From NCBI GenBank assembly GCA_036924085.1, contig JAVGWX010000012.1, forward strand, positions 7,340,478 to 7,404,477: DNA of 64,000 nt, given 5' to 3'. Origin of the DNA: Ariolimax columbianus. Taxonomy: Eukaryota > Mollusca > Gastropoda > Stylommatophora > Arionidae. The notes under the pieces are model-generated. The model was not told where the DNA came from and searched no databases. It worked only from the letters and a program-made list of their open reading frames with translations. The position numbers and the translations under genes are program-made. Shown here one piece after another: positions 14,301 through 25,537 of the stretch (position 1 is its first letter; the number at the start of each line of letters is the position of its first letter).

Positions 14301-16874
14301 CTCATCTAACACACTCGGTTTTATCTTCAACATTCACATCTAACACACTCGGGGGACTCGGTTTTATCTTCAGAATTCTCTAACACACTCAGTAATACAT
14401 TGGCCCTTCTTTTAATTGTTAAAAATATTACTGCGGATTGTGTAGCTGATCTCATGCCCAAGCTCTTGTAGTAGTAGTTGTTGTTGTTGTTGTTTTTGTT
14501 GTTATTATTATTGTCCAATGCTCACAAAGAGTCTCTCTACTCTTTTTTCCTACATGGATATGTCTTTAAGTGTTGGGTTGCAGGTGATTGTTCTCATTTT
14601 GACCGCGCTTTTGAATGGAGACTGGGGTTCACCAGGCGCTTGTGGAATGCTTGATTAACATCGTATCGCCCACTACCACGTGGATCACGTCGATGACCTG
14701 GCATGTTAGCCAGACTGTCAGAAAAGAAAAGCGTGTATCCAAGTAAACTTGCCTGAAAGTGAAGCTGGTGATCTTGTCCAGTTGACCCTGACTATCATGG
14801 ATCAATTTCTTCTGCATGTCCGCCAAAGCTCTTCGCCGACCCTAATACACATGCCAGATTCCAATTGGAAATGTTTTATCTCCCCTTTCGGATCCAGGTA
14901 ACGCATCCTTTACCAAGTAACGCATCCTTTACCAGGTAGCGCATCCTTTACCAGGTAACGCATCATTTACCAGGTAACGCATTCTTTACCAGGTAACGCA
15001 CCCTTTACAACGTAACGCATCCTTTACCGGACTACGCAATCAATTAAGAAGCATAGGTTTCAAACAAACATTCTTCCTTATCGCTGCTCTCCTGTCGTAC
15101 TCTATCCATGCCTTTCTTACGACTTTTATGGTTTTCTCAACCAATCTTTGTCTTGAGCATGTAGGTTTATCTTTAACGCTCTTGCCCTCAGGCTTCCATA
15201 ATAGTGACTATCTTGTAATGAAATCCCTTGTTTTCCATAATAAACGTCCTATCCAACACCAGCTTCTACTTACGTTACGTTCCAGTGACATCTGACCGTT
15301 TCTTTGCGTTGTTCCGCATTAGTGACTTAATCATACCAATTTGTTTCTCCATTTACCGCAGGCATCCGTTGCTGAAACTTGGACCTTTTATCCGCTAGGT
15401 TTCGTCGTTAACCAAGGCCCCCCCCCCCCCCCCCCAATCCCCATTCCACAAATTTCCCCTATACACATTACTGAGTCATACAATATAACGGCCTTCCTGT
15501 AGAGTTGAAAATCTGTATTTTTGTGGCGGACTTTGTTTTTTCTCGAATTCCACAAAATCCGCAATGTAGTGAAAGACTTCCTCGTATTTGATATCCACGA
15601 TGTGATTTCTCTATCTTCACCTCCCACTTTGTCGTTACTGCTAACAAAATATTTGAATGCGTCCACCTGTTGTAGTATTGCAATCTTAGTTATAACACAA
15701 GGTACATAGGTACAAGATATACAATCTTCTCTAACCTAAAATTAAACAAAATTGTTTTTCACAGAAAAGTTCATCCATGTTTAACGACATCTTCAGCTTA
15801 CAAATTCCAGCTGGAATTAACGACAACTTCAGCTTACACATTCCAGCTGGAATTAACGACAACTTCAGCTTAAACATTCCAGCTGGAATTAACAACTTCA
15901 GCTTACACATTCCAGCTGAAATTAACAACTTCAGCTTACACATTCCAGCCTGAAGTAACGACAACTTCAGCTTACACATTCCAGCTGGAATTAACGACAA
16001 CTTCAGCTTACACATTCCAGCTGGAATTAACGACAACTTCAGCTTACACATTCCAGCCTGAAGTAACGACAACTTCAGCTTACACATTCCAGCTGGAATT
16101 ACCGACAACCTAACCTAGCTAACTTATTTATCCTGGTCTATAAGACTACATAGTCTGTTCAACCAATTTCTTCTGCTCCACTTGATTCAAAAATAACTTT
16201 CATTTCCAACCTTTTCTTGAATGCAGTAACTGAATCTGTCCTCACCATTTTCTGTGGTAATAAATTGAAAGCATTCACCCCTCTCTGACTAATAGAACAT
16301 CTCATAATATTTCATCTGTACATAGTTTTAAAATTTATTTGTAGCTGTGTCCTCTTTTTCTTGCAGCCGGCTTGAATTTGAAGAAAAAAAATGTTCAGTC
16401 TAATTTATATTCTTCCTTGAATAACTTATAAACCTGTGTTACATAGCATGGGAATCTTCGCTTGTCTAGACACTGCAGGCCTGGGGTTTGTAAGTCTTGC
16501 TATATAACTATAATTGCAGATTCCCACAGTAAGTTTTGTCGCTCTTCTCTGTACCCTTTCCATTATCTTCATATCCCCTCTATGATAAGGACTCCACTCC
16601 TGAACAAAGCCACACATTCCAACTGGAATCATCTGGGAAGTTTTGTATAGCAATAACAGATAAAGATAAAGCTAGCCGAAATAGCAGACGTTGCTGTCGG
16701 GGATGAAGAGCTAACGTCTTCATTGTAGTGGATGCCAGGTTATTATTGTATTTCCTTAGCTAAGATAAATATATGTAGCCATTGACGGTTAGGTCAAATG
16801 AACAACTGGAGCGTATCGTGAATGGTGATACAATTATGTACATTTGGTTTGATAAGCACTCTGCTACTCATACG

Positions 16875-16939
<65 letters not shown>

Positions 16940-19900
16940 GTATCACATCAATTCAATCAAATCCTTTCAGCTTCCCGAGGAGCACGTGTCTTCATCAACT
17001 ATACGTAAAGCCATTCTGTCTTAGGCCATCCATTCCAGCTGTCGCCACGTCATTTCATATGCTTCTCTACAGCTCTATTCTCCGCGTGTCATGGTCGGCC
17101 TATACTTCTCTTGTCTTGACCATTCCAAAGCAGAGATTCTCTTGTTATGTTATTTGCTGGTTTCTTAATGTGTGTCCAATCCAACGCTAGCGCCTTCACC
17201 TACGATATTTTCCAGTGCTATCTCGACGAGGCACAGACACACATAAAACTTATTGCAAACATCAGAACACTGCAGTCATCCTTTTTTGGACATGTTATCA
17301 GAGGCGGCTTGGAGCACGTATTGACAGCGGCAAAGATACCAGGAAAGAGAGACAGATGAAGGCTGAGAAAGAAGATGTTGGACAGCCTGAGAGACAGATC
17401 AAGGGTGAGAAAGAAGATGTTCGACAGCCTGAGAGAATGGCACGTGCGACAATCAACGACAGAGTGTGTAAGCGACACACGTGACAGAAGAGGCTTGATG
17501 TCAATGATCGCTAACGCCAACCGGTATGGAACTAGATGATGATGATGCTCTTTATAGTACACAATTTAGTTATGACAATTTTCCCCAGAACTGCTCTGTC
17601 AGTGTTGACGTCTCTACTCATGTCAAGATCGATTTTACATTACTATCTAATTTGATCAAGAAGCTCTTACAGACGTATCCAATCATTCAGAACTGTAAAA
17701 AGGAAATACATTACGCTGTCTCTAGTACTATCACTGGTAAGTGCATGGTTGATGTCCCCTGTCTACCCCATGTGGTATGTGTAACGCTTTATTTAAGTGC
17801 TTGTTTGATGTCCCCTGTCTACCCCATGTGGTATGTGTATAGCTTTATTTAAGTGCTTTGTTGATGTCCCCTGTCTACCCCATGTGGTATGTGTAACACT
17901 TTATTTAAATGCTTATTTGATGTCCCCTGTCTACCCCATGTGGTATGTGTAACGCTTTATTTAAGTGCTTATTTGATGTCCCCTGTCTACCCCATGTGGT
18001 ATGTGTAACGCTTTATTTAAGTGCTTATTTGATGTCCCCTGTCTACCCCATGTGGTATGTGTAACGCTTTATTTAAATGCTTGTTTGATGTCCCCTGTCT
18101 ACCCCATGTGGTTTGTGTAACGCTTTATTTAAGTGCTTGTTTGATGTCCTCTGTCTACCCCATGCGGTATGTGTAACGCTTTATTTAAGTGCTTGTTTGA
18201 TGTCCCCTGTCTACCCCATGTGGTCTGTGTAACGCTTTATTTAAGTGCTTGTTTGATGTCCTCTGTCTACCCCATGCGGTATGTGTAACACTTTATTGAC
18301 AATATAGCTCAACATGTTTTGGTTTGTCACTTGGTTCTTTGATCGTGTTTGATGTTGTTCGACGGTACTACGTTCATTTTGTTATTGACGGGTTTTCTTT
18401 TGGTCCGCATTGAATTGTGGAGATAAACACGCTCTTGAGAACTCAGCTGTAAACGAGGAACTCACTTGTCCTTAAAAAACGCTAGAAATCGAGGTAAGGA
18501 GCTGACTATGCAGGCTAAGGAAGAGCTAAGACTTGATTGGTTGCTTGTTTTCTATATCACTCATACTTGAGTGTATCTCGTTTGATGATTTTCTTTGGTG
18601 GCAGGTTTGTAGTGGCTTTATTACCTGCTGAAACGTCATGAAGAAGGTGGACCCTAGTAGTCCTGGATGTATTGTAAAGAGAGGCTTTTCGGTTGGATAA
18701 CCACTTTCAAGATAATAATATAGATTATCACCTCGCTGGCCAGGCTGCTGTTATATAACATATTTAAAGTTAATTTGTGAATGATTTGTCTGAGGGCCTA
18801 CAATCAAAAGAACCATTCGCAGTGGCACTCGACCTGGTAGACGCATACAAGTGTGCCAACTTTGCGACATTAATGACACGTCTGAATGAACCCGTGGATG
18901 GGTTGTTTGATTTCAGCCGTCCTGATGTCAAGAACAGTTGCAATGCGCGTGTTGTCTTGGACTTCAAAATCTAGGCGAATATGTCCAGAACTGCCCCAAG
19001 GGTCTCCGCTCTCACCGGTACTGTTCAACATCTACACAGTAAAAGTGGACACCATTTAACCAACAGAGCATTTAACCAACAGGGACAGGGTGAACGTTGA
19101 TATTTGCCTATGACATCCTAACGTACAGGTCTGGCACAGAGGGCAGGAGTTGGTCAAAGAGATCCAGGGAAAATTGCAGCCAATTTCACAGTGGTGCAGC
19201 GACTCAAGCTCCAAGATAAATCCGAACAATGCATGCATGATGTGGTGCGCTTTCTATAATTCTAAGGAAAAGGCTATCAAAGACACAGTGAGTAGGGTTG
19301 GAACGCATCCAAGGGCAGTCAACGTGACAGATGCGTAAGCTTTAACTTCAGAAGATACAGATGGAATGGCTGAAGTATGAGGGGATAGCAGCTGTTTTGA
19401 CATTTAAACTTCAGGGGTTAACATGGATCTACTGTTCAGGTTATGCTGAGGCTTATGGAAACGAAGGAGCTGACATTTTGACTTCACAAGCTCTGATCGT
19501 GCGCACGTTAGTTATGGATATGAATGACATTTTGAAATAAATCAATGACCGTCTGTTAGACTAAGACATCTCAATAGATGAAGCAGCAATCCACAGCCTG
19601 CAAAGTTTCGACATTAAATGCGACTGAGCACCTATGGGTATACCCAGAGTGTAGAGACGTCAATTCGTATAAACATAAACAGTTATATAGCAAAGAATCA
19701 AGAATCTAGGTGGGCTTTATTTCAATATGTCTTTACTTTCCATCTTCTTTTTCTCCGTTCATCCTGAAAGCATGTTTTGTTTCATGATGTTGTAGATTAT
19801 GGCCAGGCTTTAATATATGCGCCTTTCAGCTCACACATCCGGTTTCAGGACGGCATACACCTACCCTCTTCGATCCATATTTCGTGGGTCAATTTGCACG

Positions 19901-22597
19901 TGCAGTCTGTTTCAGGTCAGCATATGACCTTTTTTGCTCGTTGTTAACATGAAATGTGTAATGACCTTGTCACTCCTGTACCATGAGGTGTAATGACCTT
20001 GTCGCTACTCTTGTACTATGAGGTGTAATGACCTTGTAGCTCCTCTTGTACCGTGAGGTGTAATTACCTTGTCTCTCCTCTTGTACCATGAAGTGTAATG
20101 ACCTTGTAGCTCCTACTGTTCCATTAGGTGTAATGACCTTGTAGCTCATCTTGTACCATGAGGTGTAATGACCTTGTCGCTCCTTCAGTACAATGAGATG
20201 TAATGACCTTGTTCTTATCCTGTAACATGACATGTATAATGACCTTGTCACTGCTCTTGTACCATGCATTGTAATGACCTTGTCGCTCTATTTGTACCGG
20301 ACGTGTAATGTCCTTAATGCGCCTCTTGTACCATGATGCATATATGGTTTCTGTAATTGTGTCTTGTGTTTTGTACATACTGCAAGATAGAACATCCGAC
20401 GGCATGCCCAACATTCCTTAGCCACCTCTTACGACAATCCTGGCAGGTTACAATATAAATATTGACTTCTCTCCACTCAGACCATGGTAAAACTGGCCAC
20501 CATAAAACGGCAGGGAAATGAGAAGCACGTTTTGACGACTCACTTGCCTATTGTTACCAGATCACATTACATAACCTCAAGAGCGCGACTGGACCACAAT
20601 CAAATGAATATAACATTGGACAAACAACTTCCGGACACGGGCTGAGACATTGTCTCTGAGTGAAGTGGCCAGATACCATGTCTCTGAGTGATTGGGCCGG
20701 AGACCATGTCTCTGAGTGAGGGGGCCGAAGACCATGTCTCTGAGTGAGGGGGCCGGAGACCATGTCTCTGAGTGAGGGGGCCGGAGACCATGTCTCTGAG
20801 TGAGCGGGCCGGAGACCATGTCTCCGAGTGAGCGGGGAGAAGTTCTTGTCACTGTGTGCGTGACGGACTCTATCCGTATTTAGACTATGACTGAAGTAAT
20901 ACTAAACACACATGGGCTAAATAATAGCCAGTCCACTGAAGAAGTGCAACAATTGGCATATCTGGCAATTAACATTAGTAAACATTAAGGGACGAACAAA
21001 GAAAGGATTAATACGTCAACTTTGAAGCATTCCCCATGGAGAATAAGACAAGGATATATAATATACATGTAACGTTGGTTCACCTGTATGGCTCAGAGAA
21101 GTGGCCTGTAACGAAGGGTACCATATCTGGTCTGCAGACGTTCGCTAAGATCTGTGATCTTCGTACACTTCGTTTTAGATGGTCATAGATAATGTGAAAC
21201 ATGAAATTGTCACAATGAACGCATTAACAAGTAATAGTGCAAGGCAATGGGAAGACGACGTCGAGATAAAAGACGCCATATGGTTTAACCGAAAATATGC
21301 TGAATGAAACCCACGGGGAAAAAGAGGAATGGGCGACCGAAAAACACCTGCTTACGATGTAAGCCATTTTAATCTGGGTCTCGAGGGGGATGGGTGGGTA
21401 AGGGTGGTAGGGTTGGGTGAGGGAGGGAGGGGTAACAAAAAGATGGCACCGAATAAAAAGATGAGAAACAGCTGTTGTGGTCCTTTGATCCTGAACTATA
21501 ACTTCAGCAGCAAGGGTGGCAAACATGGTTAAACACGTCCAGTGAGGATAGCAATATGTTTAAACACGTCCAGTGAGGATAGCAATATGTTTAAACACGT
21601 CCAGTGAGGATAGAAATATGGTTCAACACGTGCAGTGAGGATAGCAATATGGTTAAACACTACCAGTGAGGATAGAAATATGGTTAAACACGTCCAGTGA
21701 GGATAGCAATATGGTTAAACACGTCCAGTGAGGATAGCAATATGGTTAAACACGTCCAGTGAGGATAGAAATATGGTTCAACACGTCCAGTGAGGATAGA
21801 AATATGGTTCAACACGTGCAGTGAGGATATAATTATTGTTAAACACGTCCAGTGAGGATATCATTATGGTTAAACGCATCCAGTGAGGGTAGCTATATGT
21901 TTGAACACATCCAGTGAGGATAGTTAATATGGTTAAACGCATCCAGTGAGTATAGTAAAATGGATAAAAACTCCTAGTGTTATATAGTATATTTATAGTA
22001 AATATGCGTATGATATGTCAAAAGGTTTTTCAGTCAAAACAAGAAACATTGGCTGTGACACTCGACATTGAAATTATGAATGATTAAACACGGCCCGTAA
22101 AGGGATCATAATAGTTAAACACTGCCCGTAAATGCATCATAAATAGTTAAACACTATCCGTAAAGGCATCATAATAGTTAAACAATGCCAGTAAGGAATC
22201 AGAATAGTTAAACACTTCCAGTAAAGGAATCAGTATAGTTAGACACTGCCAGTAAAAGGCAGTAATGTGATTACACCGTCTGATGTAGTGTGGATGAGTT
22301 AGTGGCTATCACTACCTCTTACACTATCACCACACGGACAATCACTACCCTTTTACCACATCTCAACAAGAACAATCACCATCCGTTCCAAGATCGCAAC
22401 ACGAACAATCGCTACCCCTTACCAAATCTCAACACGAACAATCACTACCTCTTACAACATCTCAACACGAACAGTCTCATGTGAGGCATGTCTCAATTAC
22501 TCTGAAATTTGATTTTCCAGTAAACACGACTATCACCAACACTGTCCAAGCAGACGATGGGACTATAATTGTTTCTACCGGTCGTTCCAGTATTTAG
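11293..22597 (+). CDS. Gene A: secreted 156-residue protein, unrecognised, four exons
   Basis: Exons: 11293-11376, 13786-13947, 17589-17736, 22521-22597 (phases 0, 0, 1). Each boundary has a GT donor and an AG acceptor, and all four exons exist with the same lengths and phases in gene B. Exon 1 encodes the whole signal peptide (hydrophobic core LLVVFSVLVAGWM, likely cut after VNA). The mature chain is about 129 residues: a helical, Gln-rich acidic exon 2 part, an exon 3 part with the only two cysteines (NCSVS and QNCKK, possible disulfide), and a Thr-rich tail ending GRSSI. Sequons NCS and NTT suggest glycosylation. Introns of 2.4, 3.6 and 4.8 kb are full of transposon relics and minisatellites. 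I recognise no family. The fast divergence from gene B resembles reproductive, immune or venom proteins, but that is inference. An extra small exon between exons 3 and 4 cannot be excluded. Confidence 0.85.
11740..12480 (+). mobile_element. LINE relic: RNase H domain (gene A intron 1)
   Basis: Broken plus-strand reading frames give YIDGT, then GGVYF, HPRLVIQWIPSH, ENEAADKLAK and RTGYNRLN. These are the ordered motifs of the RNase H domain and C-terminus of Jockey/I-type non-LTR retrotransposons. Several stops and frameshifts make it a fossil. The same relic lies in gene B intron 1, so it predates the duplication. Confidence 0.8.
12690..12845. repeat. CA/ACGC-rich microsatellite
   Basis: Alternating ACAC, ACGC and CATA tracts. 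The counterpart in gene B intron 1 is 27,845-27,982. Confidence 0.95.
12895..13490. repeat. 33-bp minisatellite in gene A intron 1
   Basis: About 18 units of the type cagcttacatcggggtcagc aactcatagctgg. The unit is also present in gene B intron 1 (28,020-28,225) in only about 6 diverged copies, and as traces at 59,095-59,230. Confidence 0.93.
13786..13947 (+). CDS. Gene A exon 2: fast-evolving mature N-terminus
   Basis: The acceptor is ttcttatttcag and the donor aca|gtaagt, phase 0 at both ends, 54 codons. It has 8 acidic and 3 basic residues, and includes DELIAALQQVDKGT and QKLKVELD. It differs from gene B exon 2 at 29 bases and 21 residues, while flanking intron is about 97% identical. Confidence 0.9.
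14070..14400. repeat. 31/43-bp tandem repeat in gene A intron 2
   Basis: Units contain ctcggtcttatcttcaacat and tctcatctaacac, with an optional actcaggaga segment, so unit length alternates between about 31 and 43 bp. The counterpart in gene B is 28,765-29,062. Confidence 0.9.
14458..14850 (-). mobile_element. Dispersed repeat X, copy 2
   Basis: It starts with a (GTT)n tract and then ccaatgctcacaaagag, followed by the same block as the copies at 10,068 and 29,090. It lies in intron 2 of gene A, and a copy lies at the matching place in gene B, so this insertion predates the duplication. Confidence 0.65.
14898..15035. repeat. 19-bp tandem repeat
   Basis: About seven units of gtaacgcatcctttaccag with small changes. 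No comparable array is seen in gene B. Confidence 0.92.
15036..15779. other. Intron 2 sequence without recognised features
   Basis: No gene or element is recognised. It contains a run of about 18 C at 15,419-15,436 and short pyrimidine-rich stretches. It appears absent from gene B intron 2. Confidence 0.5.
15780..16106. repeat. 36-bp minisatellite in gene A intron 2
   Basis: About nine units of cagcttacacattccagctg gaattaacgacaactt, with shortened 27-bp variants. The minus strand reads MCKLKLSLIPAG repeats, which is a by-product of a unit length divisible by 3. It is not seen in gene B. Confidence 0.93.
16140..16660 (-). mobile_element. CR1/L2-like LINE 3' fragment, antisense
   Basis: On the minus strand, WSPYHRGDMKIMERVQRRATK and VNAFNLLPQKMV match the end of CR1/L2-type reverse transcriptases (compare the related element at 60,985-62,745, which has LERIQKRVTKV and VNAWNALPQEVV). 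It is truncated at its 5' end with stops. A shorter remnant lies at the matching place in gene B (29,360-29,560). Confidence 0.75.
16876..16937. repeat. (CT)n microsatellite
   Basis: About 60 bases of uninterrupted or near-uninterrupted CT. In gene B the site is reduced to tctctctctc at about 30,050. Confidence 0.97.
17190..17548 (+). mobile_element. RTE-like LINE 3' tail next to exon 3
   Basis: Plus-strand frames give SSFFGHVIRGGLEHVL, then TAAKIPGKRDR and a decayed ARATINDR and RQPVWN. This resembles the C-terminus of endonuclease-reverse transcriptases of the RTE/Jockey grade. It ends in (GAT)4, a typical RTE-type microsatellite tail, only about 40 bases before the exon 3 acceptor. It is also present in gene B (30,290-30,616). 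Confidence 0.7.
17589..17736 (+). CDS. Gene A exon 3: two-cysteine segment
   Basis: The acceptor is caattttccccag and the donor actg|gtaagt, giving 49 codons plus one base (phase 1). It contains NCSVSVDVS, the amphipathic SNLIKKLLQTYPIIQNC and a Ser/Thr-rich end. It has 8 base differences from gene B, 7 of them in the 6 amino-acid-changing codons. Confidence 0.9.
17745..18298. repeat. 56-bp minisatellite starting at exon 3 donor
   Basis: About ten units containing gatgtcccctgtctacccca, tgtggtatgtgtaacgcttt and atttaagtgctt. The first unit begins 8 bases inside intron 3 of gene A. Gene B has a single unit at the same place (30,820-30,870). Each unit carries GTATGT, a donor-like motif. Confidence 0.95.
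18300..18769. other. Conserved intron 3 sequence
   Basis: No gene seen. About 300 bases align closely with 30,865-31,185 in gene B. The AG sites at 18,604 and 18,612 can be read as short terminal exons but are not favoured over exon 4 at 22,521. Confidence 0.5.
18770..19720 (+). mobile_element. Jockey-like LINE relic with reverse transcriptase (intron 3, gene A)
   Basis: The fragments FAVALDLVDAYKCANFATLM, LIFAYDILTYRSGT (altered FADD box) and QPISQWCSDSSSKINPNNA match a non-LTR reverse transcriptase. A short NVTDA before 19,338 matches the RNase H core VTDA. A large internal deletion removes most of the region between them, which survives in gene B (31,195-32,740). Confidence 0.8.
19930..20340. 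repeat. 35-bp tandem repeat in intron 3
   Basis: Units contain gtaatgaccttgtcgctcct and cttgtaccatgaggt, about 11 copies. The related array in gene B (32,975-33,625) is longer. Confidence 0.92.
20341..20647. other. Intron 3 sequence without recognised features
   Basis: Nothing recognised. It aligns in part with 33,620-33,800 of gene B. Confidence 0.5.
20648..20838. repeat. 28-bp tandem repeat
   Basis: About seven units of gagaccatgtctctgagtga gggggccg. Not seen in gene B. Confidence 0.93.
20839..21520. other. Intron 3 sequence without recognised features
   Basis: No gene recognised. It includes a G-rich stretch at 21,385-21,435 (gggatgggtgggtaagggtg) that could fold as a G-quadruplex. No counterpart is evident in gene B. 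Confidence 0.45.
21525..21965. repeat. 31-bp minisatellite
   Basis: About 14 units of taaacacgtccagtgaggat agcaatatggt. Gene B carries related units at 33,810-34,130. Confidence 0.94.
22083..22265. repeat. 31-bp tandem repeat, second family
   Basis: About six units containing agttaaacactgcccgtaaa and gcatcataat. This looks like a diverged relative of the preceding array. Confidence 0.85.
22315..22475. repeat. 33-bp tandem repeat before exon 4
   Basis: About five units containing acgaacaatcactacctctt and aacatctcaac, ending about 45 bases before the exon 4 acceptor. The counterpart in gene B is 34,180-34,375. Confidence 0.88.
22521..22597 (+). CDS. Gene A exon 4: C-terminal tail
   Basis: The acceptor is ttgattttccag. 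Phase 1 entry gives 25 residues beginning VNTTITNTVQADDG and ending at TAG. Gene B has the same frame, length and stop with 7 base differences, all amino-acid changing. AATAAA signals follow within 45 bases, supporting a terminal exon. Confidence 0.82.
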
Positions 22598-22617
22598 AAA
22601 TGAAAGGAAGAAGGAAA

Positions 22618-22637
22618 AATAAACGTCCTTGAATAAA
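22618..22637 (+). terminator. Poly(A) signals of gene A
   Basis: AATAAA occurs at 22,618-22,623 and 22,632-22,637, 20-40 bases after the stop codon. The second is conserved in gene B (34,531-34,536). Confidence 0.7.
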
Positions 22638-22689
22638 ATGCAAAGAAATGTACAAAGAGTTCGCTTGTTGTGCGTTGTGTGTTGCTCGA

Positions 22690-23160
22690 TCCATGTTGCT
22701 AGCTCCATGTATTCTCGCTCCATGTTTAAGAGCTCCATGTTTTTTCGCTCCATGTTTTTTCGCTCCAGCTTTTCTTGTTCAATGTTTTCTCACTACATGT
22801 TTTCTTGCTCCATGTTTTCTCACTGTTTTCATGTTGCATGTTTTCTCACTCCACGTTTTCTTGCTCCGTGTTTTCTCACTCCATGTTTTCTTGCTATTTG
22901 TTTTCTCACTGCGTATTTTCTCATTCCATGTATGCTTGCTCCTTGTCGGCGGGCTCCATGTTTTTTCACTCCATGTTTTCTCACTCCATTTTGTCTCGCT
23001 CCATGTTTTCTCGCTCCATGTTTTCTCGCTCTTTGTTGACTCGCTCCATGTTTACTCGTTCTATATTTTCTAGCTCCATGTTTGTTCTCTCCATGTTTGC
23101 TTTCTCCATGTTTGCTTTCTCCATGCTTTTTGCTCCGTATTTGCTCGTACCATGTTTCCA
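22690..23160. repeat. 16-bp minisatellite downstream of gene A
   Basis: About 29 units of ttttctcgctccatgt with many variants. Plus-strand frames read FSxSMFSxSM and minus frames ARKHGARKHG. These open frames reflect the repeat and I do not call them genes. A decayed counterpart follows gene B (34,575-34,820). Confidence 0.93.
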
Positions 23161-23477
23161 AGCCACGTTAAAGCTCGCTATGTGATTAGCGCATTTTCGA
23201 CATCACTAATCCAAATGCGACGAAAATATGAATCATCGAGCCCAAAAACCATTTGATGACATCGCCATTATCTCTTGCAATGGGTCAACAATGTTATTTA
23301 TTTGATCTAAATGTGTTTGTTCGTGCTGGCCATAGACTAATCGATTGTAACGAATGTAAATATTTTAACCAACAAAGAAAATAAATATATTCCCCATATC
23401 AAATCGGTGTCGTTTATCGGATAGCCTGGAAAAGATGTCAGTGCCTCTCATGTCCAGCTTTCCTTTGTGTCCAGGCC

Positions 23478-25073
23478 TTCAATTTCAAATTGAAGAACCA
23501 CACAAATTTCACAATGAAGAACCATACACATCTATCATTGAAAAGTCACATCACTTTCAAATTGAAAAAGCACACAAATCTCACAATGAAGAATCACACA
23601 AATCTCACAATGACGAATCATATAAATCTCACAAGAAAGAATCACACACATCTCTATGAAGACGTACACAAATTTCACAATGAAGAATCACATAAATTTT
23701 ACAATTACGTATCACAAACATCTCCAATTAAAGAATAACATAAATCTAAAAAGGAAGAACCACACAAATCTCTCAATGAAGAATAACACAAATCTCTATA
23801 TGAAAAATCACATAATCTTACAATGAAGAATGACACAAATCTATTGATGAAGAATTAAACAAATCCCTCAAAGGAAGTATAACACAATTCTTTCAATGAA
23901 GAAATCTCACAAATCTCACCTTGAAAAATCACACAAATCTTGCAAAGATGAATTTCACAATTCTCTCAATGAAGAATCACACAAATATCATTATTTTTCT
24001 AAGAAACTTCACACAAATCTCACAATGAAGAACAATACAAATCCCTCATTTAAGAATGCCAGAAAATTCACATTGAAGAATTACACAAACCTCACAAATG
24101 AAGAATAACATAATTGTACAATGAACAATCACTCAAATATCTCAATGCAAAATCATTTACATCTATCAATTAAGAATCAAAAACATCTCTCAATGAAGAA
24201 TCACACGAATTTCTTAATAAAAAATCGGATAATCTTACAATGAAGAACCACACAAATCTCAAAATGAAGAATAAAACAAATCTGGCGATGAATAACCATA
24301 CACATCTCGAAATGACGAATTACAGACATCTCACTCTGAAGAATCAGACAAATCTCACAACAAAGAATCACAAACATCTCACAATCAAGAATCACATAAT
24401 CTTACGATGAATCACATAGATGTCACCCTGAAGAATCACACTAATCTCTCAATAAAGAATCATCCAAACCCCACAATGAAAAATAACACAAATCTCAGAA
24501 TGAAGTATCACATACAACTTACAATGAATATTCACACCACTGTATCAATGAAGAATAACACAAATCTCACAATAAAGAATCACATACTTACAATAAAGAA
24601 TCAAACAAAAATCAAAAATGAAAAATTACACAATGAAGAATCACCCAAATATTGCAAGAAAAAAACTCACAGAAATCTCGCAAAGAAGAATCACATAATC
24701 TTACAATGAAGAATCACAGAAATCTCGCAATGAAAATTCACACAAATCTCACAATGAAGAATCACACAAAACTCACTTTAAAGAATAACACAAATTTCAA
24801 ATAGAAGAATCACACGAATCTCACAATGAAGAATTACACAAATATTACAAGAAAGAAAGAATCATATCTCTCACTGAAGGATCATATACATATATTAATT
24901 ATGAATCAAACCCATCTAACATTGAACAAAAACATACTTTCAATGAAGAAACACCCAAATCAACGTAATTATGAATCACACAAATCTCATAATGAAGATT
25001 CACACAAATCTCGAAATAAAGATTCACACATTTCTCATAATGAAGGACAAAGAATCACACAATTTACGTAATG
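23478..25073. repeat. 24-bp minisatellite array, block 2
   Basis: Same family as block 1 (tcacacaaatctcacaatga core) but more diverged and with more indels. It separates the two segmental duplication copies, so a minisatellite block lies directly upstream of both genes. It probably served as the substrate for unequal exchange. Confidence 0.93.
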
Positions 25074-25537
25074 ATGGACGTATAACAATAATACTTCAGT
25101 TATAAGGACTCAAAAAAGGACTACTAAAAATTCGACATTCGAACTGCAAATATTGGCTCTAGATCTTTTGAAATGGAGAAAAAAAAACACAACGGCAGGG
25201 CCGAGTTAACCATTCCTATAAATCCCCCCTCCCAATACACGCCTTCCCCCTCACGTCCTCGCCGGTCTACCTGGAAACAGGCGGTGTCGTACCAACCTGA
25301 CAGAGGTAGCAGGAATTTAAAATGTACCAATAAGGTTGAAATCACTAGAGCAACACATCGCAGGAGAGCTATGAAAACCCCTGTCCACCTTCTCAAGTGT
25401 GTCTATGATGTTTGAAGGGCCGCTGAAACCAACAAGCAAAGCAAAATTGTCAAGTGTTAACGGAACCCATCATAAATAACTTCGAACGCTTACAACATGT
25501 CTCATATAGGCGTGTGTCTTGTAGATAGCGCTTTCTA
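25074..25537. other. Shared upstream flank of gene B
   Basis: No gene seen. It aligns with 10,416-10,803 and marks the left edge of the second duplication copy. Confidence 0.6.

Noticed and set aside
18605..18641. Terminal exon of gene A just after ggtggcag or gtttgtag (reading VALLPAETS)
   Set aside because: The corresponding end is not preserved in gene B, whereas exon 4 at 22,521/34,420 has the same phase, length, stop and poly(A) signal in both copies.
22629..23185. Open frames FSCSMFSHSM and antisense ARKHGARKHG repeats
   Set aside because: They are artefacts of a 16-bp minisatellite downstream of the gene A poly(A) signal.
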